From positions 1-33,430 of the forward strand of contig JAJZXC010000005.1 in assembly GCA_021846365.1 (NCBI GenBank): a stretch of 33,430 nucleotides of DNA, read 5' to 3'. The stretch comes from Bacillota bacterium (lineage in GTDB: Bacteria; Bacillota; Sulfobacillia; Sulfobacillales; Sulfobacillaceae). Under the pieces are notes generated by a model, which was not told the origin of the DNA, did no database searches, and saw only the letters and a program-made list of their open reading frames with translations. Of this stretch, positions 11,668 to 21,698 are shown in pieces (within the stretch, counting starts at the first letter, position 1; each line of letters begins with the position of its first letter). A program made the translations under genes and the position numbers.

Positions 11668-12434
11668 CGAGGTTCCTCCACTTCTGTCTCCATCAGCTGG
11701 CCGAGAAACTGCAACGACCGCGGCGGACGGTTGAGATGGGCGGTAAGATTCAAGGTCAACAACCTAACCATCTCCCCCACCAGCCGCCCCCGCGTCTCGA
11801 CTCCGCCGAACTTCGCCGGCGGAAGCTCCAGCCACCGGTTGGCCGTCTTCACCGCACCCGCTGAAAAGCGCGTGCTGCTGCCGCCCCGCATCAGCGCACA
11901 GTCAGCGCAGAGCGGTTCAAAATGCCCCGCCCGGATCACCATGCCCGCTTTCAGTTCCCCCTGACAGCCGGCGCAAGACGCGAACTGGCCGGCGAATCCT
12001 GCCGCACGCAACAAGTGCCACACGGTCGCCATCGCCACCGACGGCGGGTGGCGGCCTTCGTTTAGTGTCTCCAGCCCCGCCACTAAGGCATAAAATGCCT
12101 CGGGGGAGGAGTCGTGATCCGAAAAGCATTCGTCCACCACGTCAGCCATTAATGCTGCCCAGCCAATGCGGTCAAGATCTTCCCGAATGCGACCGAAGCC
12201 GTGAATCACTTCCGCTCCGACCACGGATTCCAAGCTGCTTCGTCCCCGGTACAAACTAAACTCAGTATAAGACAACGGATATAGACCGGCCAAGAGCGGA
12301 CTCCGCGGCTTGCGCACGCCTTTGGCCACCGCCGCCACCTTGCCCTGGTTGATCAGGAACAACGTGACCAAGCTGTCGTTTTCCCGGTAGGGACGGGCTC
12401 TCAACACAATTCCCTGATCTTGATATGCGGCCAT
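11664..12434 (-). CDS. recO: DNA repair protein RecO
   Basis: [23 protein letters not shown]; zinc-binding CAGC...CADC; 4-nt ATGA overlap with glyQ. Confidence 0.95.
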   Translation of the reverse strand: MAAYQDQGIVLRARPYRENDSLVTLFLINQGKVAAVAKGVRKPRSPLLAGLYPLSYTEFSLYRGRSSLESVVGAEVIHGFGRIREDLDRIGWAALMADVVDECFSDHDSSPEAFYALVAGLETLNEGRHPPSVAMATVWHLLRAAGFAGQFASCAGCQGELKAGMVIRAGHFEPLCADCALMRGGSSTRFSAGAVKTANRWLELPPAKFGGVETRGRLVGEMVRLLTLNLTAHLNRPPRSLQFLGQLMETEVEEPR

Positions 12435-12437
12435 TTC

Positions 12438-13325
12438 TCACTCCCTGTGGGTAAAGCCCAGCCGTCGCAGCCAGTCTTCTTGGTCGCGCCAGTGCCGCCG
12501 CACCTTGACCCACAAGTCCAAATAGACGCGCGTCTGAAAGTATTCTTCCAATCCTCGCCGCGAGGTCTCCCCGATCCGGCGCAGCATGCGCCCGCCGGCA
12601 CCGATGAGGATCGCTTTTTGACTTTCTCGTTCGACATACACCGTAGCCCGCAGGTACATCGTATGATTAGGTCGCAACGTGCGCTCTTCCACCACCACCG
12701 CAACCGAATGAGGAACTTCGTCTTCGGTCGCCAAGAGAATTTGCTCCCGTACCGCTTCAGCCACATAGGTGTCTTCCGGCTGGTCGGTAACCATGTCCTC
12801 CGGAAAGTAGGCCATGCCTTCCGGCAAGCACGCCAAGGCGTCGGCTAGCAATCGATCGATCCCGGTGCCAGTCAAGGCGGAGACGGCGTACCCCCGCTCA
12901 TAGTCCGCCAGCATTCGATAGGCTGTCATGCGCTCCTCTGGCGTCGCCACCAAGTCGCTCTTGTTGGCCAGAAGCCATATCGGCGCACCCGCCGCCCGAC
13001 ACAGGTCGGCCCCCCAGTGGTCCTCCTCGCGCGGTGGACGGCTAACATCCACCACGTGCCATAGACCGTCAACTGCTTTGGCCGCGCTCCGTGCGTTCCG
13101 CGCCAGGTGACGATCCAGTGAACGTCTGGCTCGGTTCACCCCTGGGGTGTCGACGAGAATCAGTTCCGATCCACCGCGATGCAAAATCCCCCGAATATTC
13201 ATCCGCGTCGTCTGCGGCTTGGGCGACACTATGGCAATTTTACGGTCCAAAATCGCGTTGAGCAGGGTGGACTTGCCGACGTTAGGTCTCCCGATGAGGG
13301 CGATGAAGCCGGAGTGGGTAATCAT
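12438..13325 (-). CDS. era: GTPase Era
   Basis: GRPNVGKSTLLNAI; DTPGV; NKSDL; KH domain AILIGAGGRMLRRIGETSRRGLE. Confidence 0.97.
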   Translation of the reverse strand: MITHSGFIALIGRPNVGKSTLLNAILDRKIAIVSPKPQTTRMNIRGILHRGGSELILVDTPGVNRARRSLDRHLARNARSAAKAVDGLWHVVDVSRPPREEDHWGADLCRAAGAPIWLLANKSDLVATPEERMTAYRMLADYERGYAVSALTGTGIDRLLADALACLPEGMAYFPEDMVTDQPEDTYVAEAVREQILLATEDEVPHSVAVVVEERTLRPNHTMYLRATVYVERESQKAILIGAGGRMLRRIGETSRRGLEEYFQTRVYLDLWVKVRRHWRDQEDWLRRLGFTHRE

Positions 13326-13732
13326 TCGCCGAGCCCCGGCCCAAAGGCGGCGGGCAGGAGTTCCGAGAGCCGCCAGCGTTCAAGGGCGGTCCCGTCAGCA
13401 TTCCCGCCCACCACCCAGAAGTCGCCAAACTCCCTCAGCACCTGCCGACAGCCCCCGCAGGGCGAGATCGCCCGCTCCCCACCGACGACGGCGATGGCGC
13501 GAAATCGCCGATAGCCGCGGACCACGGCAGCCGCCACCGCCGCCCGCTCCGCACACAGGCCGAGGGGAGAGCTGGCATTTTCCACGTTGCATCCTTCAAT
13601 CACGGTCCCGTCCTCGGCCAACAGCGCCGCCCCCACCGCAAACCGCGAATAGGGAGCATAAGCCCGGGCGCGCGCCTGTCGGGCCGCCCCAATCAAGGCC
13701 AAGACCGTCTCCTGGTCAATCTCCGCTTGCAT
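13322..13732 (-). CDS. cdd: Cytidine deaminase
   Basis: CNVENASSPLGLCAERAAV and SPCGGCRQVLREF; ATGA overlap with era. Confidence 0.96.
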   Translation of the reverse strand: MQAEIDQETVLALIGAARQARARAYAPYSRFAVGAALLAEDGTVIEGCNVENASSPLGLCAERAAVAAAVVRGYRRFRAIAVVGGERAISPCGGCRQVLREFGDFWVVGGNADGTALERWRLSELLPAAFGPGLGE

Positions 13733-13734
13733 GC

Positions 13735-15021
13735 TCAGCCCTCATCTCCCTCGCCAGGCCCTTGGTTATCTTCGTCCGCCATCCGCTGCACCACCACCCG
13801 TTTCACCCGTCGGCCGACCACCTTGGCCACGGTAAACCGGATCCCCTCGGCCGACACCTGCTCACCTTCCACCGGGGCCCTGCCCAAAAGATGCAAAATC
13901 AGCCCGCCCACGGTGTCCACGCTCTCATGCTCGAGAGCAACCTGCAACAATTCGTCGAGTTCGTCCAACTGAATACGGCCGTCGACCTCGTAAGTATCGG
14001 AATCGATCGGGCGCACTCCCAACTCTTCGACGTCGTATTCATCCTGAATCTCCCCGACAATCTCTTCCAGCAGGTCCTCGATGGTGACAATTCCGGCGGT
14101 CCCCCCGTATTCGTCCAATGCAATCGCAATATGAGTCCGCTGCCGCCGAAAGTCAGCCAATAGTTCGTCGATTTTTTTGGTCTCCGGCACATAGTGGACC
14201 GGGCGCATCAGGTCTTGGACCAAGGTATCCGGCGGTCGCTCGTTCCAATAGGCCAAAATATCGCGGGCATAAATCACCCCGACGATATCGTCCACCGTCT
14301 TGCGATAGATGGGCAGTCGCGAGTGTCCCCAATGTACCACCGCGTTGGCCGCCTGACGAAGCGTCGTCGTTTCTTCCAAGGCGTTAACGTCGATGCGGGG
14401 CACCATGACCTCCCGCACCACGGTATCCCCAAAGTCGAAAATCCCTTGAATCATCTGCCGCTCGTTGGCTTCCAGCAGTCCCTCTTCTTCACCAACTTCG
14501 ACCAGGTTGCGAATTTCATCTTCGGTAACCAGCCGTCCTCCTTCGGCGGTAGCGCCAAACACCCTAAACACGCGCACCGCAAACCAGGTTAACGCTCGCG
14601 CGATGGGGAAGAACACCCGCGCCGACACCTCTAGGAAGGGAGCCAGCCGCGACGCCACCTTATCTGGATTATGCGCAGCATACGTCTTGGGCATGATCTC
14701 GGAAAAAAACAAGATAGCAATGGCCATGACCACCGTCGCCCAGGTGACGCCCAATTTTCCGAAATAGACGATAAACAAGGCGGTGGCTAGCGTGGAAGCG
14801 ACGACATTGCTGACGTTATTGCCCACCAGCACGGTGGTCAACAGCCGGTTGGGTTCTCGGACCAACTTTTCCAGCCAATGCGCATGCGGATCACCCACCT
14901 CCGCCAAGTGGCGCACCTTGCCTCGCGATAGCGCCATCATCGCCGTTTCTGCCATAGAATACAGGCTGGATAAGATCAGCAATAAAATTAAGATGAAGAT
15001 TCTAAGCCAATGTAAGTTCAC
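13735..15021 (-). CDS. Hemolysin C/CorC-type CNNM-CBS domain transporter
   Basis: N-terminal TM domain (DUF21-like), CBS pair (MVPRIDVNALEETTTL), C-terminal CorC domain (DEYGGTAGIVTIEDLLEEIVGEIQDEYD). Confidence 0.93.
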   Translation of the reverse strand: MNLHWLRIFILILLLILSSLYSMAETAMMALSRGKVRHLAEVGDPHAHWLEKLVREPNRLLTTVLVGNNVSNVVASTLATALFIVYFGKLGVTWATVVMAIAILFFSEIMPKTYAAHNPDKVASRLAPFLEVSARVFFPIARALTWFAVRVFRVFGATAEGGRLVTEDEIRNLVEVGEEEGLLEANERQMIQGIFDFGDTVVREVMVPRIDVNALEETTTLRQAANAVVHWGHSRLPIYRKTVDDIVGVIYARDILAYWNERPPDTLVQDLMRPVHYVPETKKIDELLADFRRQRTHIAIALDEYGGTAGIVTIEDLLEEIVGEIQDEYDVEELGVRPIDSDTYEVDGRIQLDELDELLQVALEHESVDTVGGLILHLLGRAPVEGEQVSAEGIRFTVAKVVGRRVKRVVVQRMADEDNQGPGEGDEG

Positions 15022-15105
15022 GACTGTCTGAGCCCAATGGTTAGCCCGCAGCCATCAGCCGTCAGGACTAGACGGAACCCAGCCACGAGTCAGGCCTCCC
15101 CTTTC

Positions 15106-15615
15106 TCACCTAGACCGACCCCCCGGGAAACGGACCCTGCGCCCGGAGATCCATAATACGAAACCGCTAACGACCCCAACCACCGCCAGCAGGATCACGG
15201 CCACCAACGGTTCGTGGTCAAATCTTAACATAAGTCGGCCGGGCAGTTGGCCGACAATGGGGCCGAAGGCCCACAACCCCACCGCCGCCGCCCCCATCGC
15301 CGCCAACAATACCGCTCCCGCGGCCACGTCCTTGGCCGTCTTGGCCAGTTGGTGAAACTCCGGACTGACTAAGTCGACCACCGACTCCACAGCGGTATTA
15401 ATCATCTCGGCCATCATAACCACTACAACCGCAATCAGCACACTGACAAACTTCGGTTCTGACAAGTTCACGAACCATCCCAACACCAAGATTGCCACCG
15501 CGGCTAACAAGTGAACCCGCAAATTGCGCTGAGTATTTAAAGCGTACCATAAGCCTTGAAAAGCATAACCAAAAGATTCGCTCAACGACTCAGCGCGTTT
15601 CACGCTGCAACCCAA
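15106..15615 (-). CDS. dgkA: Diacylglycerol kinase / undecaprenol kinase family, with C-terminal extension
   Basis: SFGYAFQGLWYALNTQRNLRVHLLAA; AEMINTAVESVVDL; AKTAKDVAAGAVLLAA. Confidence 0.93.
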   Translation of the reverse strand: MGCSVKRAESLSESFGYAFQGLWYALNTQRNLRVHLLAAVAILVLGWFVNLSEPKFVSVLIAVVVVMMAEMINTAVESVVDLVSPEFHQLAKTAKDVAAGAVLLAAMGAAAVGLWAFGPIVGQLPGRLMLRFDHEPLVAVILLAVVGVVSGFVLWISGRRVRFPGGRSR

Positions 15616-16045
15616 ATCCTGTCAGAATTTCCTCGGTCTTCGCCATCATCGCACTTTCCTGTTCCGGCTTGTGATGATCCCAACCCAGCAGGTGAAGCGT
15701 GCCGTGCACGGCCAAAAATCCCAACTCACGCGCGAGTGAATGGCCAAAGTCCTTGGCTTGGCGTTCCGCGCGCTCGACCGAGATCACCACATCGCCTAAG
15801 AACGGATCGTGAGCGTCACCCCCCTCGCCCTCCCGTTGCGCGAACGAAAGCACATCGGTCGGTTGGTCAAGGCCGCGGTAGGTCCGGTTAAGGGTCTGAA
15901 TACCGGCGTCATCCGTCAGCAACACACTGACTTCGGTGTGGTCGCCGGACTCTCCGGTAGCCGCCAACACCGCCAACACCGCCCTCCGCACTTCGGGCGC
16001 GAAGCGTTCCCAGGTCTTTCCATCGCTGGTTACGTGTACCGGCAT
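15590..16045 (-). CDS. ybeY: Endoribonuclease YbeY (rRNA maturation)
   Basis: LNRTYRGLDQPTDVLSF; zinc motif HGTLHLLGWDH. Confidence 0.96.
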   Translation of the reverse strand: MPVHVTSDGKTWERFAPEVRRAVLAVLAATGESGDHTEVSVLLTDDAGIQTLNRTYRGLDQPTDVLSFAQREGEGGDAHDPFLGDVVISVERAERQAKDFGHSLARELGFLAVHGTLHLLGWDHHKPEQESAMMAKTEEILTGFGLQRETR

Positions 16046-16050
16046 GCCGT

Positions 16051-18198
16051 CTACTCCTTGTCAATTTCGGGATACTCCACGCGTTGATGAAAAACCCCGG
16101 TCAGCACCCGGGTAAAGGTTTTGGCAATCGTGTCCAAATCCCTTAAGGTCACCTGGGATTCGTCGAACTGACCGTCGTGCAAGCGCTCGGCGATCAGACG
16201 TCTGACCGTTTGCTCGATCAAGGCGGGCGTCGGTTGCTTCAGCGTCCGGCAGGTCGCTTCGCTGGCGTCGGCCAACATTACCACCGCAGTTTCCCTAGAC
16301 TGCGGGCGCGGACCTTCATAACGAAAATCCTCTTCGACCACCCCGTCCCCGGTATCGGTTTGCACCGCCTTGTCATAGAAATATCGGATCAGCGTCGTGC
16401 CGTGATGCTCGCGAATAAACTGAACAATCGCGTCCGGCAAATGGTGCGCCTTGGCCAGTCCAATCCCATCGCGTACATGCGCGGCGATAATCTCCGCCGA
16501 AAGACTGGGGGGCAAATCGTCGTGCGGATTTTCCCCACCGAACTGGTTGTCGACAAAGAAATAGGCGCGCTTGGACTTGCCGATATCGTGGTAGTATGCG
16601 CCTACTCGGGCCAACAAGGAGTTCCCGCCAATGGCTTCGGTCGCCGCTTCGGCCAGATTACCTACCATCATGCTGTGGTGGTAGGTCCCGGGAGCGTCAA
16701 CGATAAGCTTGCGCAGCAAGGGTTGGTTGGGATTGGAAAGTTCAATCAGTTTCATTGCGGTGACCAGGCCCAGCGGTCCCTCCACCAGTTGCAGCAAACC
16801 TCCCGCCAGCGCCGCGGCCAAGAGTCCGTCGACTGCGGCGTAGACGAGCCCTTGCCAGACCGGATATTGCACCAGCGAGGCTCCCTGCATCCAGTCCATC
16901 CCGGCCAGTCCGAAAAGGTTGACCACCCCTACCGCCACCCCGGCCCACAAAATGTCAAAGCGATGGGACAGGCGCTTAACGCCCAAGACCCCGGCGACGG
17001 CCCCCAGAAACGACACTAACGCCACCGTAATGCTGGAATCCGTCAACGCTGCGATGGCAAGGCTCAAAACGCCCGCCAAAATCATTCCCAGGCCGGAATC
17101 GTAGAGCACGGCCACCATGACCGCGGCCGTAGGTACCATCAGATAACTCACCACGGAAAAATTCTTGAGCAAGTCGGAACCCAGCAAAAACACCACCAAG
17201 ATGGCACCGGTAACCGCCACCTGGGTGGTCTCCTGCAGCAACCCACGGCGCTGAAACCACACGTATCCGCCCAAGATTCCCACCAGCACGCCGCTTAATA
17301 GCAAAGAACCGGCGTACGGTGCCACGTTAATTCCCCGGCTCAGCAGCCCGAGTTCGCGCAGAACGCGAATGTCGTTACCGGTAACTCGCTGGCCCTGGAC
17401 CAACACCGTTTCCCCCCGCAAAATCTTCACCAGGGGCACGCGGCTGGCGGCCTGCTGCCGACGCTGCCGGGTGGCCGTACGGTTGACGAAAGTGTTGGGC
17501 GCAATGAGGCTGCGGGTAAAATCGGTTAAAAAGAGTCTGAGGCCCGGGTCCGTCTGTTCATCGGATGCCAGCTGAGCTGCGCCGTCGCGGGCAAAGGTGA
17601 GGGCTACCGAGGTATTGCGCACATCCTCGTTGCCGAGTACGGAAGAAATAATGACCATCGCCTGTTGTTCTAGGGTCGAGATGCCATTAGCCGAGTTGGG
17701 TGGCAGACGGAGCACCTGTCCCCAGATGGAGGCCGGCAAACTTACGGGGATATCCTGGGCGGCGACGGCTTCTCTCGCCTTGAGTGGTGCCGCCTTGTCC
17801 ATGCTCAACGCAGCCAACAAATTAAAGCGATTGACCACCTGTTGGCGGGCGGCGTCGAGGACATGGCGATCGACCGTCAGCACCCGGCCAACCGATATCA
17901 TTGCTTCCTTGCGGGCGTGTTCGGTCGCTCCCCAGTCGACCACACCGTAGGGAGCATACACGGTTCGCGGGGCTAAATCCCCTACATGCACGTCAATTCG
18001 TTGCGAGATCAGGGTCCCCGAAAAGATCGCGGCAATGGCGAGCCAAGTCAAGGCGGCTACCGCAAGTTGACGGGCTGCCTTTCCCCACAACCACGGACGC
18101 CGTTCGCCGGTCATAGCCGACCACCATTCACGTCCCTTCAGAATCGTGCTCATGCTCGTCTGCCTCTCTAGCCTCCTCATACTGGTCGTAGGCCGCAA
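16051..18198 (-). CDS. pgpH: 7TM-HD domain protein, YqfF/PgpH-type (c-di-AMP phosphodiesterase family)
   Basis: Multi-TM region followed by HD domain (GTYHHSMMVGNLAEAATEAI; YHDIGK; EHHGT). True start may be 18153 or 18114 because the ORF overlaps phoH. Confidence 0.93.
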   Translation of the reverse strand: MRPTTSMRRLERQTSMSTILKGREWWSAMTGERRPWLWGKAARQLAVAALTWLAIAAIFSGTLISQRIDVHVGDLAPRTVYAPYGVVDWGATEHARKEAMISVGRVLTVDRHVLDAARQQVVNRFNLLAALSMDKAAPLKAREAVAAQDIPVSLPASIWGQVLRLPPNSANGISTLEQQAMVIISSVLGNEDVRNTSVALTFARDGAAQLASDEQTDPGLRLFLTDFTRSLIAPNTFVNRTATRQRRQQAASRVPLVKILRGETVLVQGQRVTGNDIRVLRELGLLSRGINVAPYAGSLLLSGVLVGILGGYVWFQRRGLLQETTQVAVTGAILVVFLLGSDLLKNFSVVSYLMVPTAAVMVAVLYDSGLGMILAGVLSLAIAALTDSSITVALVSFLGAVAGVLGVKRLSHRFDILWAGVAVGVVNLFGLAGMDWMQGASLVQYPVWQGLVYAAVDGLLAAALAGGLLQLVEGPLGLVTAMKLIELSNPNQPLLRKLIVDAPGTYHHSMMVGNLAEAATEAIGGNSLLARVGAYYHDIGKSKRAYFFVDNQFGGENPHDDLPPSLSAEIIAAHVRDGIGLAKAHHLPDAIVQFIREHHGTTLIRYFYDKAVQTDTGDGVVEEDFRYEGPRPQSRETAVVMLADASEATCRTLKQPTPALIEQTVRRLIAERLHDGQFDESQVTLRDLDTIAKTFTRVLTGVFHQRVEYPEIDKE

Positions 18199-19138
18199 TG
18201 ATCCGCGTGATTAGATGATGGCGGATCACGTCGCGGGAGCCCAGGGAAATCACCGCGATATCGGGAATGGAGGCCAAAATTACGGCCGCTTCGGCCAACC
18301 CCGACCGCTCACCATGAGGTAGGTCCACCTGAGTGGCATCACCCGTAACCACAATTTTCGAGCCATGGCCGAATCGGGTCAGAAACATTTTCATCTGAGC
18401 ATGGGTCGTGTTTTGCGCCTCGTCAAGAATGATGAAACTATTATGCAGCGTCCGCCCTCGCATATAGGCCAGGGGCGCGATTTCTATATGTCCCCGCTCG
18501 CGTGCGCGCTCCACCGCTTCCATTCCCAGCATTTGATATAGCGCGTCGTAGAGCGGGCGCAGATAGGGGTGCACCTTCTCTTCCAGGTCGCCGGGCAAAA
18601 AACCCAGCTTTTCACCGGCCTCCACCGCGGGCCGAGTCAGGATAATCCGCTCCACCGTCTGCGTCCTCAGCGCCCCTACGGCCATGGCCATGGCCAAATA
18701 GGTTTTGCCGGTGCCCGCCGGACCCATGGCGATCACCAGCGTATGACGACGAATAGCCTCGATATACCGTTGCTGCCCGATGGTCTTGGGGCGAACGCTC
18801 TTGCCTTGAGCGGTGGTAAAGACATTTTCGGTCAGGAGATGCAAGAATTCTTGCTGTGCACCTTCTTTGACCGCCAGCAGGGCATTTTCCACCGTCTCCC
18901 GACGCACCGCCTCCCCGGCATAGGCCCATTCCGCCAAAAGGTCCAACACCTCGCGAGTCTCCGCTTCGGCGTCCGGCGTGCCTTGAATGGAAATGATGTT
19001 GCCGCGCGCCGTCAACTTGACCGTCAATGTCGCTTCAATCAGTCTCAAATGTTCGTCGCCGCGTCCGAAGAGCGTTGTTGCCGCATGATTGTCCGCAATC
19101 ACCCACTGGGTTTGTGGCAAACCGAACCTCCTTGCCAA
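18128..19138 (-). CDS. phoH: PhoH-like ATPase
   Basis: VIAMGPAGTGKTYLAMAMAV; FIILDEAQNTTHAQMKMFLTRFGHGSKIVVTGD. Confidence 0.96.
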   Translation of the reverse strand: MARRFGLPQTQWVIADNHAATTLFGRGDEHLRLIEATLTVKLTARGNIISIQGTPDAEAETREVLDLLAEWAYAGEAVRRETVENALLAVKEGAQQEFLHLLTENVFTTAQGKSVRPKTIGQQRYIEAIRRHTLVIAMGPAGTGKTYLAMAMAVGALRTQTVERIILTRPAVEAGEKLGFLPGDLEEKVHPYLRPLYDALYQMLGMEAVERARERGHIEIAPLAYMRGRTLHNSFIILDEAQNTTHAQMKMFLTRFGHGSKIVVTGDATQVDLPHGERSGLAEAAVILASIPDIAVISLGSRDVIRHHLITRIIAAYDQYEEAREADEHEHDSEGT

Positions 19139-19141
19139 TAT

Positions 19142-20335
19142 TTATTCGCTCGCTTTCCCGCCTAGTAGCGGGGGGACGACGGCGATGTTCTGTTCGGCCT
19201 GTCGGATCAGCGTAACCGAAACCCCCCCTCGACTTCGGCGAATATACCGCGCTTGCTGCAACCATCGTCCCCCTGCGGGCAAATCCGCCATCATTCGCCG
19301 CTCGGCACGCTTCATGGCCAGAACAGTGGCCTCTCTCGCCGTGAGTTGGCGTGTACTTTCCTTGATTTCATTATATACTACCCGGCGCCATTCTAACGGT
19401 ATTTCCACTCCGCGGTAAACAATCGGGCGAACTTTGACGCTGCGTCGGTACTGTCGAAAGGGCAGGCGCGGCCAACTCAGCGGGATGGCGGGGCCATGAT
19501 CAATCAACAACTGGTAATCGGTTCTGTGCGGGGCCTGGACTTTGACCCGCCGCTCGGCAAACGCTTGGTAGACGGTGGTGCGGTAGGTCACTTCGGCAAT
19601 CACGCGCCCAACCGGCGGCACCATCATGCGATGTCGGCCAAGGGCAAATTCGACGCCACCAATCAGCGGCTGGCCCTTGATCACCCGGTCGCCAGCGCCG
19701 ACCAGCGGCTCGCCCAGGTAGGTCTCAACCTTGAGCACCCGACCCGCCTCGCCGGCTACCAGTGGTGCCGAGCGGGCAAGAGGCGGCCGACTGGTCATCT
19801 CCGCGGCTTGAATCCTGGCCACGATGCCGGTGAGACTGACCCGGACCCAGAAGAAGTTGTCCAACTGCCGCTCCATGGCCATGCTGATAGAGCGCAGATT
19901 AATGCCGTCACGGCGCACTCCCGCCCGCAGCCCCACTTTGGCCGCTGCAGCGATGAGTTCCTGGCGTGCCTTGGGCCGCGAACCGAGGGTGGGGGCATCC
20001 ACGATCCATATGTGCCCGCTTAGCCACCAGACTCCGATCAACCCCGTCAGCAAGCCCGCCCACAACCAAGGCCGCTGCGATGCCCGGCGAACGGCCCGCG
20101 CCAGGCCCTGCCTCCGCCCGAAGTGGACCTCGACGTGGTGGATGCGCGCACTGCGATGCAAAGCCGGCACCGTCTGCCGCGACACGGCGCACCACAGAGC
20201 GCCGTCGTCATTGCGCCTGATCGCCCAGATTCGAAATCCTTCGCGACTGAGGTCGTCGAGCACCCGTTCACTGTTTGCGCCTTCCAGTCGGACTTGTACA
20301 AATCCGGCCAGATACCGACCGATCAATTCAGTCAC
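19142..20335 (-). CDS. yqfD: Sporulation protein YqfD
   Basis: Position between phoH and yqfC; TM region followed by a domain with EVTYRTTVYQ; 397 aa. Confidence 0.88.
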   Translation of the reverse strand: MTELIGRYLAGFVQVRLEGANSERVLDDLSREGFRIWAIRRNDDGALWCAVSRQTVPALHRSARIHHVEVHFGRRQGLARAVRRASQRPWLWAGLLTGLIGVWWLSGHIWIVDAPTLGSRPKARQELIAAAAKVGLRAGVRRDGINLRSISMAMERQLDNFFWVRVSLTGIVARIQAAEMTSRPPLARSAPLVAGEAGRVLKVETYLGEPLVGAGDRVIKGQPLIGGVEFALGRHRMMVPPVGRVIAEVTYRTTVYQAFAERRVKVQAPHRTDYQLLIDHGPAIPLSWPRLPFRQYRRSVKVRPIVYRGVEIPLEWRRVVYNEIKESTRQLTAREATVLAMKRAERRMMADLPAGGRWLQQARYIRRSRGGVSVTLIRQAEQNIAVVPPLLGGKASE

Positions 20336-20616
20336 GGCTCTGCCCTCCCCTCAAAGCGGAGCCCGCTCACCTGTCCGCCGATCACTATCACCGGCCTGTC
20401 TAACCAGTCTATCGTCAGGCCGCTGCCTTCAATAACCACCCTCCCCTCGGGTACGGCGACGATGACTTCGGATTGCCCAAAGCGAACGATTCCTCGTTGA
20501 TTTTCGATCCGCACCTTCAGTCCGCCGACGATTTCGACACGGCTTACGCCAAACAGCGCCTCGGCGGGAACCTCCGCGATTTCTGCCAGACGGTAGAGCC
20601 GGGACCCTTTCTTCAT
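20332..20616 (-). CDS. yqfC: Sporulation protein YqfC (YabP family)
   Basis: 94 aa, RLYRLAEIAEVPAEALFGVSRVEIVGGLKVRIENQRGIVRFGQSEVIVAVPEGRVVIEG; 4-nt overlap with yqfD. Confidence 0.88.
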   Translation of the reverse strand: MKKGSRLYRLAEIAEVPAEALFGVSRVEIVGGLKVRIENQRGIVRFGQSEVIVAVPEGRVVIEGSGLTIDWLDRPVIVIGGQVSGLRFEGRAEP

Positions 20617-20702
20617 GCCCTATCTGCCACCGGGCCTTGCGGCCTCAGGCGGTGGTTCTCCTCTCTCGCCCAATTCCCCGCAATCCTGGGCGGCCTTGCT
20701 TC

Positions 20703-20731
20703 ATGCTATGCGAAAGCTTCTCCCAGCATGA
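20703..20731 (-). promoter_or_regulatory. Candidate sigma-E-type promoter upstream of yqfC
   Basis: Minus strand TCATGCT-N14-CATAGCAT; partial match to kmATATT-N14-CATACAmT. Confidence 0.35.
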
Positions 20732-20798
20732 GACGGGCCCGCACTGCCTGCTCGAGCCGCCAAGCAGGAAAACGCGCCACGGCGTCGAACACCTTCAC

Positions 20799-21698
20799 AT
20801 GACGATCGCGCAATCATTGACGGATTCCAGTGCGGAGGCTCGGCGCCGCCTGGTGGGGGGGACGGCGCCAATGCTGCTCCACCCTCGGCCGCACCCGCCG
20901 ACCCACTGGCGACAAGCCAAGCTCATAGTGACCCGCGGCTGTTGGGCCAGATGTGAATTTTGCCATTTTAGCCGTTTTGTCCCCCTCAGCCAAGGCAAGG
21001 CGGTTCCGCCCGTGCTCGGCATCCCCGACGCCGTGGCCGAACTCCAGCGAGCGCCTGCCTTCGACGGGGTTAAAGTAGTAACCGGACTCAGCTTTCAAGC
21101 CCCGCTGGAATATTTTACGCATCTGATCCAGGCGCTACGAGAAGCCACCGGCCAGCCGGTGCAAGCCTTTTCCGCCGTGGAAGTTGACCATTTGGCACGG
21201 CGATTGGCCTCATCGGCGCGGGAGATCCTGACTGAATGGAAGCGCCAGCGACTCGACCGGTTGGGTCCCGGGGGCGCCGAGCTGTTGGTGCCATCGGTGC
21301 GGCCGTCGCTGGCTCGCTACCGCATATCCGTGGAACGTTGGTTGGAAATTCATCGCGTGGCGCACTCGCTGGGACTAAGGACAGCGGCCGGGCTGATGTT
21401 TGACGCCCGCACCACTGCCGCGCAAATTATCGAGCATCTGAACCGCCTGAGAGAAGTTTGCGAGGGACTCGACCATATCGAATTGCAACCCCTGGAGTCG
21501 GCCCAAACCGCATTGACCCCAATCAGGCCCCCTCGCCTCGACCAACTCTTGCGGGTAGCCGCCGCCACCAAGACTCTGTGGCCAGACCTGCCGCTTCATA
21601 TCCATCTCCGCAGCATCGCGTCGGCCGACGCCGAGATCTTGCTCGCCGATGCCGGAGTGGACCGCATAATCGAAACGGTGTTGGAGGTTCAGCCGTGA
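20799..21698 (+). CDS. Radical SAM protein, MqnC/MqnE/CofG/CofH-like
   Basis: CX3CX2C (CWARCEFCHFSRF); GPGGAELLVPSVRP; WLEIHRVAHSLGLRTAAGLMFDARTTAAQIIEHLNRLRE. ATG at 20799 preferred over the track start 20637. Confidence 0.82.
   Translation: MTIAQSLTDSSAEARRRLVGGTAPMLLHPRPHPPTHWRQAKLIVTRGCWARCEFCHFSRFVPLSQGKAVPPVLGIPDAVAELQRAPAFDGVKVVTGLSFQAPLEYFTHLIQALREATGQPVQAFSAVEVDHLARRLASSAREILTEWKRQRLDRLGPGGAELLVPSVRPSLARYRISVERWLEIHRVAHSLGLRTAAGLMFDARTTAAQIIEHLNRLREVCEGLDHIELQPLESAQTALTPIRPPRLDQLLRVAAATKTLWPDLPLHIHLRSIASADAEILLADAGVDRIIETVLEVQP

Noticed and set aside
10939-11964. 341-aa plus-strand ORF
   Set aside because: Fully antisense to glyQ/recO; composition typical of an antisense open frame.
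13147-14163. 338-aa plus-strand ORF
   Set aside because: Spans antisense of era, cdd and the CBS protein; proline/arginine-rich artefact.
16177-17019. 280-aa plus-strand ORF
   Set aside because: Antisense of the pgpH HD domain; no independent support.
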